Positions 1 through 9,239 of a stretch of 64,000 nucleotides of DNA are shown here, one piece after another. This stretch comes from CAYSNP01 sp050945855 (lineage in GTDB: Bacteria; Bacillota; Clostridia; Christensenellales; DTU072). The stretch lies in NCBI GenBank assembly GCA_050945855.1, contig JBMNTS010000004.1:1-64000 (forward strand), written 5' to 3'. The notes under the pieces were generated by a model. The model saw only the letters and a list, made by a program, of their open reading frames with translations. It made no database searches and had not been told where the DNA came from. Positions within the stretch are counted from its first letter, which is position 1; the number at the start of each line of letters is the position of its first letter. The position numbers and the translations under genes are program-made.

Positions 1-75
1 ATTCAAGTATGCGTATCAGATAACTGCGCAAAATTCAGGCTTGTATGAACGTTGTCGTATAATCGGAGGTAAGTC

Positions 76-420
76 ATGAACATTATTGACATTGTGGAAA
101 AAGAAGGGATGAAAGAAAATGTGCCCGAATTCAAAATCGGTGATACCGTAAAGGTATTCGTTAAGGTTGTGGAAGGCACCAGGGAACGTTTGCAGGCGTT
201 TGAGGGCACGGTTATCGCCCGCAAAAACGGCAGCATCAGAGAGACATTTACTGTTAGACGTCTTTCCTTCGGCATAGGCGTTGAGCGTACTTTCCCTCTT
301 CATTCGCCCAAAATCGATCACATCGAAGTTGTAAGAGAAGGTAAAGTAAGGCGCGCTAAATTATACTATTTGAGAGAGCGTACGGGTAAGGCGGCCAGAG
401 TAAAACAAAAAACTCTATAA
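76..420 (+). CDS. rplS: 50S ribosomal protein L19
   Basis: Ribosomal protein L19 of the large subunit, which lies at the interface with the 30S subunit. The 114 residues equal the usual family length. The family signature is present: the FKIGDTVKV start of the beta-barrel, then EGTVIARKNG, and the C-terminal VRRAKLYYLRERTGKAARVK. A strong GGAGGT lies just upstream of the ATG. A possible upstream reading frame ends at the overlapping ATGA (stop at 77-79), so the gene is probably the distal member of an operon that starts outside the window (trmD usually precedes rplS). The next gene begins only ten bases downstream. Confidence 0.97.
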   Translation: MNIIDIVEKEGMKENVPEFKIGDTVKVFVKVVEGTRERLQAFEGTVIARKNGSIRETFTVRRLSFGIGVERTFPLHSPKIDHIEVVREGKVRRAKLYYLRERTGKAARVKQKTL

Positions 421-430
421 GGGGATATTA

Positions 431-2575
431 ATGAAAAAAGTCGTATTGGTATGCATATTGATATCGGCATTGGTCATTCTCCTTTCAGGCTGTAACATCA
501 CTCCCGTATCGGCTTATGATAAGGAGATTCTCGAAGGCAGCGTATTGGATTATGAAGATATGGATGCCCTCTCCGAAAATTGGGAAACGGCGCAGGGCGG
601 CGAAGGCGGCTATAGCGCATTTACCACTATCCCAAAAGAGGACGGCGGCGGCGTTAGGATTAACACTACCAACACCGGCGGCTGGGCGTATATCGCGCAA
701 AAAGTGCTGCTTAAGCGCAACAGCTATTACAAAATCAGCTATGAATTCAGTTCGTCCTCCATGTCCAAATTCGATGAGGAAAAAGAGTACATCGGATTTT
801 TTGCGGGCTTTTTGGAAGACCCCGATTTTAACATAGGCAGCGATTCGCCAATTGAGGAACTTGCCTCTACCTCGGGGAAAAAGACCGTAACTTTTTACTT
901 CCATACAAAAAACATCAACGAAGCGCACCTTGCTCTCAGAGTGGGTACGGAAGACAATCCGGTAAACGCCTCCAACGTTACCATCAATTCGGTAAGTTTA
1001 ACCAGGGTAAAAAGCGCGGAGGCGGCAGCTTCCCAACCGGCGCCCTTTGAGCTTTCTTCCAACGTATTCGGGGCGGCAACCAGGCTAAACGCGCCTTATG
1101 TGATTGCGGGCGGCATTCTGACTCTGGTCATTATCTATATCGCCTATGTGTTATTAAGACGGGCGATGGCGTATGAGGATAAGGAAATACTGAAAGGCAA
1201 ACTGGAGCGTTTCGCGTCCGGCAAATATTTTGTGCCGATAGTGGTTTTGGCCGCTGTTTTTGCGATAAGGCTGGCTGTCACCATAGCCATGAGCGTTGTC
1301 GCCGCAGGCAAAGAAACGCTGCTGTTGGGCTTTGAAGCGGAAAAGATTATAGAGCAGGGCTTGTATATTGCCAAGTACGGTCCCGGCTTTTTGCATAAGC
1401 ACGTGGAAACGTTAGGATTTATGCCCTTGCAATACTACCTTTCCACAGCAGTGGGCTTGCTGCTGAGATTGTTCAAAAGCGAAGGCGGAGCGTTAGGGTT
1501 TTTCTTAATCAAGTTTATTTCCATACTTGCCGATTTAGGAGCGGTATACATTATATATAATGTAGCGGAAAAGAAATTTTCAAAAACCGCCAGCGCAACG
1601 TTTGCGCTCGCTTACGGTCTGCTTCCCGCCGTTTTCGCGCTTAGCGGCGTATACGCCAACTGGAACAGCGTCAACGTATTATTGATTTTGCTGACCTTCT
1701 ACTTTATGCTGTCAAAGAATTTGCTGGGATTGGGGATATCATATTTTCTATGCTTGCTGGCTACCCCTTACTCGATTATCCTTGCGCCCGTAGTGCTGAT
1801 GTATCTTGTATACGTCGTTATCGGGGATAAAACCAAGCTGTTGCCCATCGGCATAGGCATAGCTGCCGCCGTGGTATTATTCTATCTGGCGGGGCTTCCC
1901 TTCGTAATCAACGAGGTTGCCAAAGGCAAGGCGTTCGCAATGTTTACCCGTTATATCGAAACCTTGAAGCTAAACAATTTTTACACGGTAAACGCATTCA
2001 ATTTTCAGGCGTTATTAAATAACAACCTGCAGGAAATCACCACGGAATCCACATTTATCACCATCCTGTTCAAAATCTTGTTCTTAGGGCTGCTGGGTGT
2101 CGTGTTGTTTAAGAACAAAAACCGCCTGGATTACGTATTGGGAGCGGGAATGTATCTGGCACTTATGGTGGTATTCACCAACAGAATGGATCAATACTCC
2201 ATCTATATGCTGGTGCCCATTACTTTACTGGGCGGCATAACCACCAAAGATAAGAGACTTATGGCTTCCGCCGTACTGTATTCGGCTGTATTATTGGTCA
2301 ATATCGTTTACGTTTCTTCGGTGCTGGGATATGATGACACGGGCTACAGGCTGATAGAAAACAGGGCTATGCTGACCGTATTCGGCGCGCTTAGCGTGAT
2401 TACCGCGTTCCTGCACTTCTTTACGGTATACGATATAATAGTGTCAAGACAGGCAAGGGTGGTTGAGCCGATGACCTCAACTTACCCGCAGCGGCTGGCA
2501 AGCGTGGCGCGGCTGATAGGCGCCAAATGGCAGCTGGCAGTAAGTAAAATTAAAGGCCTGTTCAAGAAAGGATAA
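431..2575 (+). CDS. Lipoprotein-like GT-C type polytopic membrane protein
   Basis: Probable membrane glycosyltransferase-like protein of 714 residues. It starts with a lipoprotein signal (LSGC lipobox, Cys21). Residues about 40-200 form a soluble, beta-rich segment resembling a carbohydrate-binding sandwich (WAYIAQKVLLKRNSYYKISY), followed by a helix near 222-243. From about 265 there are roughly eleven hydrophobic helices. An extracellular-loop GFEAEKI followed by YGPGFLHKH, and the ILADLGAVYIIY segment, resemble GT-C enzymes that use polyprenyl-phosphate sugars (ALG6/PMT-like). The GT-C assignment is inferred from topology and these segments, not from a search. It starts ten bases after rplS and is followed by a terminator. 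A flippase or polymer-export protein remains possible. Confidence 0.6.
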   Translation: MKKVVLVCILISALVILLSGCNITPVSAYDKEILEGSVLDYEDMDALSENWETAQGGEGGYSAFTTIPKEDGGGVRINTTNTGGWAYIAQKVLLKRNSYYKISYEFSSSSMSKFDEEKEYIGFFAGFLEDPDFNIGSDSPIEELASTSGKKTVTFYFHTKNINEAHLALRVGTEDNPVNASNVTINSVSLTRVKSAEAAASQPAPFELSSNVFGAATRLNAPYVIAGGILTLVIIYIAYVLLRRAMAYEDKEILKGKLERFASGKYFVPIVVLAAVFAIRLAVTIAMSVVAAGKETLLLGFEAEKIIEQGLYIAKYGPGFLHKHVETLGFMPLQYYLSTAVGLLLRLFKSEGGALGFFLIKFISILADLGAVYIIYNVAEKKFSKTASATFALAYGLLPAVFALSGVYANWNSVNVLLILLTFYFMLSKNLLGLGISYFLCLLATPYSIILAPVVLMYLVYVVIGDKTKLLPIGIGIAAAVVLFYLAGLPFVINEVAKGKAFAMFTRYIETLKLNNFYTVNAFNFQALLNNNLQEITTESTFITILFKILFLGLLGVVLFKNKNRLDYVLGAGMYLALMVVFTNRMDQYSIYMLVPITLLGGITTKDKRLMASAVLYSAVLLVNIVYVSSVLGYDDTGYRLIENRAMLTVFGALSVITAFLHFFTVYDIIVSRQARVVEPMTSTYPQRLASVARLIGAKWQLAVSKIKGLFKKG

Positions 2576-2584
2576 CGAAAAAAG

Positions 2585-2611
2585 GAAAAGCTTAAAAAAG
2601 CTTTTCTTTTT
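2585..2611 (+). terminator. Intrinsic terminator after the GT-C gene
   Basis: GAAAAGCTT pairs with AAGCTTTTC (9 bp, AAAA loop) and is followed by a T-rich tract. It ends the rplS transcription unit. Confidence 0.8.
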
Positions 2612-2667
2612 ATTACGGAGAAATTTCGCAAGGCTTTGCCGCAGATTATGCGCGCAAAATACGCTTA

Positions 2668-2696
2668 TTGCATTGCCTTTCTTGCTATGATACAAT
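2668..2696 (+). promoter_or_regulatory. Sigma-A promoter of the yifB-dprA-topA block
   Basis: TTGCAT, 17-nt spacer, TACAAT, with a TGA extended -10. The start codon of yifB is 15 bases after the -10 box, so the predicted leader is only about nine bases and just holds the AAGGTG ribosome binding site. Confidence 0.65.
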
Positions 2697-2711
2697 TGAT
2701 TAAGGTGAAAT

Positions 2712-4232
2712 ATGTTAGCTAAAGTAAAAAGCTACGCTCTTTTAGGTCTGGAAGGATACTTTGTGGATATCGAGGTGGACTTAAGACCCGGAGTGCCTGT
2801 TTTTAATATAGTAGGACTGCCCAGCAGTAGTATCAAGGAAGCGCGCAACAGGGTGCAAACGGCGGTAAAAAACAGCGGATACCAATTCATGGGCAAAAGG
2901 GTAACCATTAATCTTGCGCCCGCGGACACCAAAAAGGACGGCTCTTACTTTGATTTTCCTATGGCGATAGGCTTTTTGATAAGCTCGGGGCAACTACCTT
3001 CAAAAATATTTCAGGATTACATAATGATAGGCGAATTGTCGCTGGACGGCTCCCTAAGAGGGGTATGCGGCATTATGCCTATGCTCATATCCGCACTGCA
3101 GGCGGGGCACAGAAAGTTTATTATTCCCAAGGATAACGCAAAGGAAGCAAGCTATATTAAGGGCACTGAAGTTGTAGCTGTGGCAACGCTTTCTGACGCT
3201 TGCTCTTTTTTGTCGGGATTGGAACAAATCGCCCCCGTTGCGCCCTGTGAATATCTGGCGGAAGAGGGAATTGCGGAGGGCGGAGCGGATTTTGCCTTTG
3301 TAAGAGGGCAAACGGTGGCAAAAAGGGCTTTGGAAATCGCGGTAGCGGGCGGACATAATATCCTTATGAGCGGACCTCCCGGTACCGGAAAAACCATGCT
3401 TGCCCGTTGCGTGCCTTCCATTATGCCCAGTCTTTCCTTTGAGGAAGCTATCGAAATCACCAAAATTCATTCCATAGCGGGTATTTTGGACAGCGAAACG
3501 GGTATTGTGCGCTCCCGCCCTTTCCGCAATCCGCATCACACCGCCAGTTCATATTCCCTCACTGGAGGAGGGAGTACCGCTATGCCCGGCGAGGTTAGCC
3601 TTGCGCATCACGGAGTGCTGTTCCTGGACGAAATACCCGAGTATCAAAGAAAAACGCTGGAGACGCTGCGTCAACCTCTGGAAAACGGCTCAATTACGGT
3701 AGCAAGAGTAGCCAGAACGGTAGAATATCCCGCGCGGTTTATGTTAATCGCGAGTATGAACCCCTGTCCATGCGGACGCGGAGGGGATCAATGCACCTGC
3801 AGCGCAAGAGAGTTGGCCGCCTACCGCAACAAGCTTAGCGGCCCGCTGTTGGACCGCATAGATATTTCGGTCACCGTGGATAATGTGGAATATGACGATT
3901 TAAGGTGCAAATCGGGCGCGGAGAGCAGCGCGGATATAAAAAAGAGAGTGGAAGCGGCAAGGCGCATCCAGCGCCAAAGATTTGCGGGCGAAGGCATATA
4001 TTCCAACAGCCAAATGAATAACGCGATGCTGGAAAAATACTGCGCGATAGATTCCTTGTCGGAAGCGTTGCTTAAGCAGGCGTACAAAAAGCTTAATCTG
4101 AGCGCGCGGGGCACCGTCCGCGTGTTAAAGACGGCGCGCACAATAGCGGATTTGGACGGAGCGGAGAATATAAGCTCCACTCACCTTGCGGAAGCCATTC
4201 AGTTCAGAGGATACGAAAAAGAGCGGATATGA
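2712..4232 (+). CDS. YifB/ComM-family Mg-chelatase-like AAA+ ATPase
   Basis: AAA+ protein of the ComM/YifB family. ComM is a hexameric helicase that promotes branch migration during natural transformation in proteobacteria; the role in Firmicutes is less clear. The N-terminal Lon-protease-like fold (about 1-180, with NLAPADTKKDGSYFDFPMA) is followed by Walker A GPPGTGKT near residue 219, Walker B VLFLDEIPEY near 301, and the family's cysteine cluster NPCPCGRGGDQCTC near 351. The length of 506 is normal. AAGGTG precedes the ATG. The stop overlaps the dprA start (ATGA), and pairing with dprA supports a DNA-uptake or recombination role. Confidence 0.93.
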   Translation: MLAKVKSYALLGLEGYFVDIEVDLRPGVPVFNIVGLPSSSIKEARNRVQTAVKNSGYQFMGKRVTINLAPADTKKDGSYFDFPMAIGFLISSGQLPSKIFQDYIMIGELSLDGSLRGVCGIMPMLISALQAGHRKFIIPKDNAKEASYIKGTEVVAVATLSDACSFLSGLEQIAPVAPCEYLAEEGIAEGGADFAFVRGQTVAKRALEIAVAGGHNILMSGPPGTGKTMLARCVPSIMPSLSFEEAIEITKIHSIAGILDSETGIVRSRPFRNPHHTASSYSLTGGGSTAMPGEVSLAHHGVLFLDEIPEYQRKTLETLRQPLENGSITVARVARTVEYPARFMLIASMNPCPCGRGGDQCTCSARELAAYRNKLSGPLLDRIDISVTVDNVEYDDLRCKSGAESSADIKKRVEAARRIQRQRFAGEGIYSNSQMNNAMLEKYCAIDSLSEALLKQAYKKLNLSARGTVRVLKTARTIADLDGAENISSTHLAEAIQFRGYEKERI

Positions 4233-5320
4233 GTTACACCAAAGAGCAAAAGGCGTGTATATGGCTTAACAACATAGAAGGCTTAGGGCTGGGCAAAAAA
4301 TTAAAGCTGATGGAAATGCGCGAGCATCCATACGAAATTTTTGCCAACCTAAACAATTTGCGCACGCAAATAATTATGGAACTGGATGAGGCGACCTATG
4401 ATAAACTTGTCGCCGCGCGGCAATCGGAGGATATTCAGGCGCACTGCGACGCGTTGCGGAAAAACGACGTAAAGCTGATTACTTTTTTTGACGAGGAGTA
4501 TCCGACGGCGCTAAAAGAGATTGACACGCCTCCCATATTGTTGTATTGTAAAGGGGATATTTCTCTTCTGGGAAAGATTGGCATAGGAGTGGTGGGCACC
4601 AGAACGCCCACAAGATACGGCGTAAACGTGACCGAGCAGTTTTGCGAAGGACTGGTGGAGCGCGGCGTGGTTATCGTAAGCGGTTTGGCGCGTGGCATAG
4701 ACGCCGTAGCGCATAATGTCGCCTTAAAATGCGGCGGAGAAACCATAGCTGTATTAGGCTCCGGCATAGACGTGATATATCCTTTTGAAAACAGAAGCTT
4801 ATATAAGGATATTGCGGAAAAAGGACTGCTGGTCAGCGAATATAAAATGGGCACAAGACCCAACGCCTATCAATTCCCGGAAAGAAACAGGCTTATCAGC
4901 GCAATCTCAAAGGGTGTGCTGGTGACCGAAGCGGGCATAAAGAGCGGCTCGCTTATTACAGCGGATTGCGCCATAAAGCAAGGCAGGGATTTGTTTTTGG
5001 TGCCCGGCAACATTACCAGCAAAAAGAGCGAAGGCGTCAATATGCTTATAAAAAGCGTTCAAGGCGCGATGGTTACCGATGTAAACGATATATTTGAGGC
5101 ATTGGGGATAAAAAAGATGGATCTTTCGCCCGAAAGCGCCAAACTGGATATGATAGAGGAGTTTATAGTAAATTCACTCAGGGAAGGTGAAAAGCATCTG
5201 GAAGAGCTTCTTGCGCTTACCGATATGCGCATAGCGGATTTGACCGCTTTGCTTGTAAAAATGGAGCTTTTTGGAATAATAATTAAACTGGATAATAATT
5301 ACTACGGAGTTGCGAAATGA
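4229..5320 (+). CDS. dprA: DNA-processing protein DprA (Smf)
   Basis: Loads RecA onto incoming single-stranded DNA during transformation. The 363-residue protein has the usual architecture: an N-terminal helical region, the Rossmann-like core with GVVGTRTPTRYG (about 120), SGLARGIDAVAH, GSGIDVIYP (about 177), FPERNRLIS (about 214) and GSLITADCA (about 238), and a C-terminal winged-helix segment ending in LFGIIIKLDNNYYG. It overlaps yifB and topA by four bases each, which suggests translational coupling. The order dprA-topA-trmFO is conserved in Firmicutes. Confidence 0.95.
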   Translation: MSYTKEQKACIWLNNIEGLGLGKKLKLMEMREHPYEIFANLNNLRTQIIMELDEATYDKLVAARQSEDIQAHCDALRKNDVKLITFFDEEYPTALKEIDTPPILLYCKGDISLLGKIGIGVVGTRTPTRYGVNVTEQFCEGLVERGVVIVSGLARGIDAVAHNVALKCGGETIAVLGSGIDVIYPFENRSLYKDIAEKGLLVSEYKMGTRPNAYQFPERNRLISAISKGVLVTEAGIKSGSLITADCAIKQGRDLFLVPGNITSKKSEGVNMLIKSVQGAMVTDVNDIFEALGIKKMDLSPESAKLDMIEEFIVNSLREGEKHLEELLALTDMRIADLTALLVKMELFGIIIKLDNNYYGVAK

Positions 5321-7404
5321 AATTAGTTATAGTGGAATCGCCCAGCAAGGCAAAAACCATACAAAAATATTTGGGCAAGTCATACAAAGTGCTTGCCTCC
5401 GGAGGTCATATCCGCGATTTGCCGGATAAGCGGCTGGGTATAAAAATAGACAACAATTTTGAGCCACAATATGTAATGAACAGCAAAAACAAAGAAAATG
5501 TGCGCAAGATTAAGGAAGCGCTCAAGGAAAGCGAAAGCGTGTATCTCGCGACCGACCCGGACAGGGAAGGCGAAGCGATAAGCTGGCATCTTGCGCAGGT
5601 GCTGGGGCTTAATTCTCATCCTTTGCGTATAGAATTTAACGAGATAAGCAAAAATTCGGTGCAAAACGCCATTGAGAACCCCAGGGAAATCAATCAAAGA
5701 CTGGTTGACGCGCAGCAGGCGCGCAGAGTGCTTGACAGGATAGTGGGCTATAAAATCAGCCCTGTGCTGGGACGTAAAATCAAGCACGGCACCTCGGGCG
5801 GCAGAGTGCAGTCCGCCGCTCTCAAAATGATAACGGACAGGGAAAATGAAATCCTTTCCTTTACACCGGAAGAGTATTGGTCACTTATTGCCTCTCTTTA
5901 CAAGAAAGGCGCCAAGAGCAAAGCCTTTAAGGCGCAGTTCTCCGAGATTAACGGCAATAAGGTCAAGCTGACGGGGGAAGCGCAGGTAAGGGCCATCGAG
6001 CAGGATTTGCAGTCCGCCCCGTTCAGCGTAGCCAATATCAAAAAAAGCGTGGTCACCGTAAGGCCTTACGCTCCCTTTACCACCAGTACCCTTCAGCAGG
6101 ACGCCTCAATCAAACTTAATATCCCCGTGCCCAAGGTAATGCAGCTTGCCCAGCAGCTTTACGAGGGTATACCCATAGAAGGTATGGGGCAGACCGCCCT
6201 TATCACCTATATCCGTACGGACAGCGTAAGGGTGTCCGAGGATTTTCAGCATCATACGCTGGAATATATAAGGCAGCAGTTCGGCTCGGATTACGCGCCC
6301 TCCAGACCCAACGTGTACAAAACCAAATCGCAAACTGTGCAGGACGCCCACGAGGCTATCCGTCCCATCGCGCTTGACATCACGCCCGAATCCATTGCGG
6401 GCAAAGTGCAAAAGCAACTTTATCTTGTCTATAAGCTCATCTATAATCGCTATTTGGCAAGCCAGATGTCGCCCGCGGAATACAATGCGGTATCCGCAGA
6501 TATTGTAGCTCAAGCTACGGAGAATACTTACGGTTTTAAGGCAAGCGGCAGGAGTGTAAAGTTTGCCGGCTACAGCGTGGTTTACAACGGCGACAAGAGC
6601 GAGGAAGAAGAGGGGGAATTGCCCCAATTGGAAAAGGGAGAGCAGCTTTTGGTCAAGGAGCTTAAGAGCGAGCAAAAGTTTACCAAGCCCCCTTCACGCT
6701 ATACCGAAGCCACGCTGGTAAAAGCAATGGAAGAAAACGGCATAGGCCGCCCTTCCACTTACGCCAGCGTTATCAGCACCCTTTCCAAAAGAGGATACAC
6801 GCAAAAGGAAAAGACGGCAATCAAACCCACCGAGCTGGGAATAACCGTGTCCGAATTTATGCAGCAGCATTTTAAGGAAATCGTGGATATCAAGTTTACC
6901 GCCAATGTGGAAAGCAAGCTGGACCATATCGAAAAGGGCATAAGGTGGCAGGAGGTTTTAGAGGAGTTTTATCCCCCATTCATGGATAAAATTCAAAAGG
7001 CGTACAAGGCGACGGGCAAGAGCGTGGAAAATAAGCCGCAGGTTACCGAGCAAAAATGCGCAAAATGCGGTGCGCCCATGGTGATAAGGGAAAGCAAATA
7101 CGGCAAGTTTTTAGGTTGCTCCAAATTTCCCGATTGCAATTACATGCAAAGTCTTGTGGAAAAAATTACTTCCTGTCCCGATTGCGGAGGGGACATAATC
7201 AAAAAGAAAACCAAAAGGGGAAAACCCTTTTACGGCTGCTCCAATTATCCTTCCTGCTCTTTCGCATCCTGGGATACCCCCGCTCCTTTCCGCTGCCCGA
7301 AGTGCAAAAGTATTATGAAAGTGGTAAAGAAAGGAGAGGAGAGCGTTTACCAATGCACCAACGCGGATTGCAAACATACGATATTGCCTAAGGCAGAAAG
7401 TTGA
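5317..7404 (+). CDS. topA: DNA topoisomerase I (type IA)
   Basis: Relaxes negatively supercoiled DNA through a 5'-phosphotyrosine intermediate. The Toprim domain opens with VESPSKAKTIQKYLG and contains DPDREGEAISWHL. The active-site tyrosine is Tyr298 in ITYIRTDSVRVS. Three C-terminal four-cysteine zinc ribbons follow: CAKCG...CSKFPDC, CPDCG...CSNYPSC and CPKCK...CTNADC, the first two with the GKFLGCS/GKPFYGCS pattern. The 695 residues match Bacillus-type topA. The start codon overlaps the dprA stop. Confidence 0.97.
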   Translation: MKLVIVESPSKAKTIQKYLGKSYKVLASGGHIRDLPDKRLGIKIDNNFEPQYVMNSKNKENVRKIKEALKESESVYLATDPDREGEAISWHLAQVLGLNSHPLRIEFNEISKNSVQNAIENPREINQRLVDAQQARRVLDRIVGYKISPVLGRKIKHGTSGGRVQSAALKMITDRENEILSFTPEEYWSLIASLYKKGAKSKAFKAQFSEINGNKVKLTGEAQVRAIEQDLQSAPFSVANIKKSVVTVRPYAPFTTSTLQQDASIKLNIPVPKVMQLAQQLYEGIPIEGMGQTALITYIRTDSVRVSEDFQHHTLEYIRQQFGSDYAPSRPNVYKTKSQTVQDAHEAIRPIALDITPESIAGKVQKQLYLVYKLIYNRYLASQMSPAEYNAVSADIVAQATENTYGFKASGRSVKFAGYSVVYNGDKSEEEEGELPQLEKGEQLLVKELKSEQKFTKPPSRYTEATLVKAMEENGIGRPSTYASVISTLSKRGYTQKEKTAIKPTELGITVSEFMQQHFKEIVDIKFTANVESKLDHIEKGIRWQEVLEEFYPPFMDKIQKAYKATGKSVENKPQVTEQKCAKCGAPMVIRESKYGKFLGCSKFPDCNYMQSLVEKITSCPDCGGDIIKKKTKRGKPFYGCSNYPSCSFASWDTPAPFRCPKCKSIMKVVKKGEESVYQCTNADCKHTILPKAES

Positions 7405-7408
7405 CGTT

Positions 7409-8707
7409 ATGCAAACCGTAAAAATAATCGGAGGCGGACTGGCGGGCGCCGAAGCGGCGTATCAGCTTGCCAAAAGAGGCAAAAATGTGGAATTGTACGA
7501 AATGCGCCCCCACGTGTCCACCCCCGTTCATAAAACAGGCTCACTTGCGGAGCTGGTATGCTCCAACAGCCTGAAAAGTGAGGAAATCACCACCGCTGCA
7601 GGACTTCTCAAAGAAGAAATGAGGCTTTTGGACAGCCTGGTGATAAAAGCGGCGGAAGAGTGCAGAGTGCCTTCCGGCTCCGCGCTTGCGGTGGACAGAG
7701 CGCTGTTTTCAGCGACCGTCGAGAGATTGCTGTCGCAATGGGAAAATATTAAGATTATCCGCGAGGAAGCGGATAAGATAGAGGATTATACCATAGTCGC
7801 CTGCGGTCCCCTGCCTTCAGAAAAACTGACCGATGCCATAAAAGAGCTTACCAAAGAGGACAAACTGTATTTTTACGATGCGGTAGCCCCCATTGTAGCC
7901 ATAGACAGCGTGGATATGCGCTATGCCTTTTGGGGCAGCAGGTACAATAAGGGCGGCGCGGACTATCTTAATTGTCCCATGGACAAAGAGCAGTATACGG
8001 CCTTTGTGTCCGCATTAAGAACAGCCCAAAGAGTACAATTAAAGCAGTTTGAGAACAGCGAGCTTTTTTCCGCCTGTATGCCTGTAGAAGTGCTTGCGGA
8101 AAAAGGGGAGGATACTTTAAGGTTCGGGCCATTACGCCCTGTGGGCATTACCTCTGCGGACGGCACAAGGGGCTACGCCGTGGTGCAGCTTAGGCGGGAG
8201 GACAATTACCTCAATCTTTGCAATCTGGTAGGGTTTCAGACCAATCTTACTTTCGGCGAGCAGGAAAGGGTGTTCAGAATGATTCCCGCCCTTGCAGGGG
8301 CGGAATTTGTCAGACACGGGGTAATGCACCGAAATACCTTTATCAATAGCCCCCTCTTGCTTGACAACGGATTGAGATTAAGGCAAAATAAAAATATATA
8401 CTTCGCGGGTCAAATCACCGGAGTGGAAGGATATATCGAAAGCGCGGCAAGCGGGCTGATCGCAGGTATAAATTTTGCCCGCCAACTTGATAATAAGGAT
8501 ATGTTTCTGCCTCCGGATACTACGCTGACGGGCAGCTTATTAAAGTTTATAAGCTCTCCGCAAAAAGATTTTCAACCTATGCACGCAAGTTTTTCTCTTT
8601 TGCGGGAGTTAGGATACAACACCAATAAAAACGAGCGGAAAAAGTTACTTGCCCAAAGGGCAATTTCCGAACTCAAGGATGCAATAAGGAGTGATAGTTA
8701 TGCTTAA
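7409..8707 (+). CDS. trmFO: FAD/folate-dependent tRNA m5U54 methyltransferase
   Basis: Methylates U54 in the T-loop of tRNA using methylenetetrahydrofolate and FADH2. The N-terminal FAD site is GGGLAGAEAAYQLA (residues 6-19). ELVCSNSLKSEE carries the first conserved cysteine near residue 50, and CNLVGFQTNLTFGEQ the second functional region. Length 432 is typical. It starts four bases after topA and its end overlaps hslV. In Bacillus the order is topA-trmFO-codV(xerC)-clpQ-clpY-codY; here xerC is missing between trmFO and hslV. Confidence 0.96.
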   Translation: MQTVKIIGGGLAGAEAAYQLAKRGKNVELYEMRPHVSTPVHKTGSLAELVCSNSLKSEEITTAAGLLKEEMRLLDSLVIKAAEECRVPSGSALAVDRALFSATVERLLSQWENIKIIREEADKIEDYTIVACGPLPSEKLTDAIKELTKEDKLYFYDAVAPIVAIDSVDMRYAFWGSRYNKGGADYLNCPMDKEQYTAFVSALRTAQRVQLKQFENSELFSACMPVEVLAEKGEDTLRFGPLRPVGITSADGTRGYAVVQLRREDNYLNLCNLVGFQTNLTFGEQERVFRMIPALAGAEFVRHGVMHRNTFINSPLLLDNGLRLRQNKNIYFAGQITGVEGYIESAASGLIAGINFARQLDNKDMFLPPDTTLTGSLLKFISSPQKDFQPMHASFSLLRELGYNTNKNERKKLLAQRAISELKDAIRSDSYA

Positions 8708-9230
8708 AGGGACGACTATTTGCGCGGTTAAAAAAGGCGGCGTAACGGTAATGGCCGGCGACGGTCAGGTTACGATGGGCGAAAATATAATTTTAAAAAG
8801 CAACGCCGTAAAGGTAAAAAGGATATACAACGATAAAGTTTTGGTAGGATTCGCGGGCTCTGTAAGCGACGCTTTCAGCCTTTCGGAAAAATTTGAGGAA
8901 ATGCTCAGGAAATATTCGGGCAACCTGATGCGCAGCGCGGTGGAGCTTGCCGAAAATTGGCGAAAAGGCAACGAACTCAGGAACCTTGAGGCGATGCTTA
9001 TTGTGGCAGACAAGGACAATCTGTTGATGGTGAGCGGCAACGGCAACGTTATAGACCCCGAAAGCGGAGTCTGCGCGATAGGCAGCGGCGGCAATTACGC
9101 GCTGTCCGCGGCAAGGGCTTTGATAGAAAACACGGATATGGACGCGGAGGAAATTGTGCGTAAGAGCATGAAAATAGCCGCCGATTTATGCGTGTTCACC
9201 AACAACAATCTGACTATTGAGAAGATATAG
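8700..9230 (+). CDS. hslV: HslV (ClpQ) peptidase subunit of the HslUV protease
   Basis: Proteasome-like threonine peptidase that forms the core of the HslUV ATP-dependent protease. The start is placed at ATG 8700 because AAGGAG at 8686-8691 is spaced eight bases from it; the GTG at 8691 overlaps that site and is unlikely. The encoded start MLKGTTICAV implies removal of four residues to expose the catalytic Thr. Internal motifs VMAGDGQVTMG and GSGGNYALSAARAL are typical. The product is 176 residues. It overlaps trmFO by eight bases and is followed by hslU after nine bases. Confidence 0.95.
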   Translation: MLKGTTICAVKKGGVTVMAGDGQVTMGENIILKSNAVKVKRIYNDKVLVGFAGSVSDAFSLSEKFEEMLRKYSGNLMRSAVELAENWRKGNELRNLEAMLIVADKDNLLMVSGNGNVIDPESGVCAIGSGGNYALSAARALIENTDMDAEEIVRKSMKIAADLCVFTNNNLTIEKI

Positions 9231-9239
9231 GAGGGAATA

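Noticed and set aside
2..79. Open frame ending at the rplS start (possible tail of an upstream gene with ATGA overlap)
   Set aside because: Only 25 codons are visible and they do not match a recognisable C-terminus such as TrmD. It is plausible but cannot be supported.
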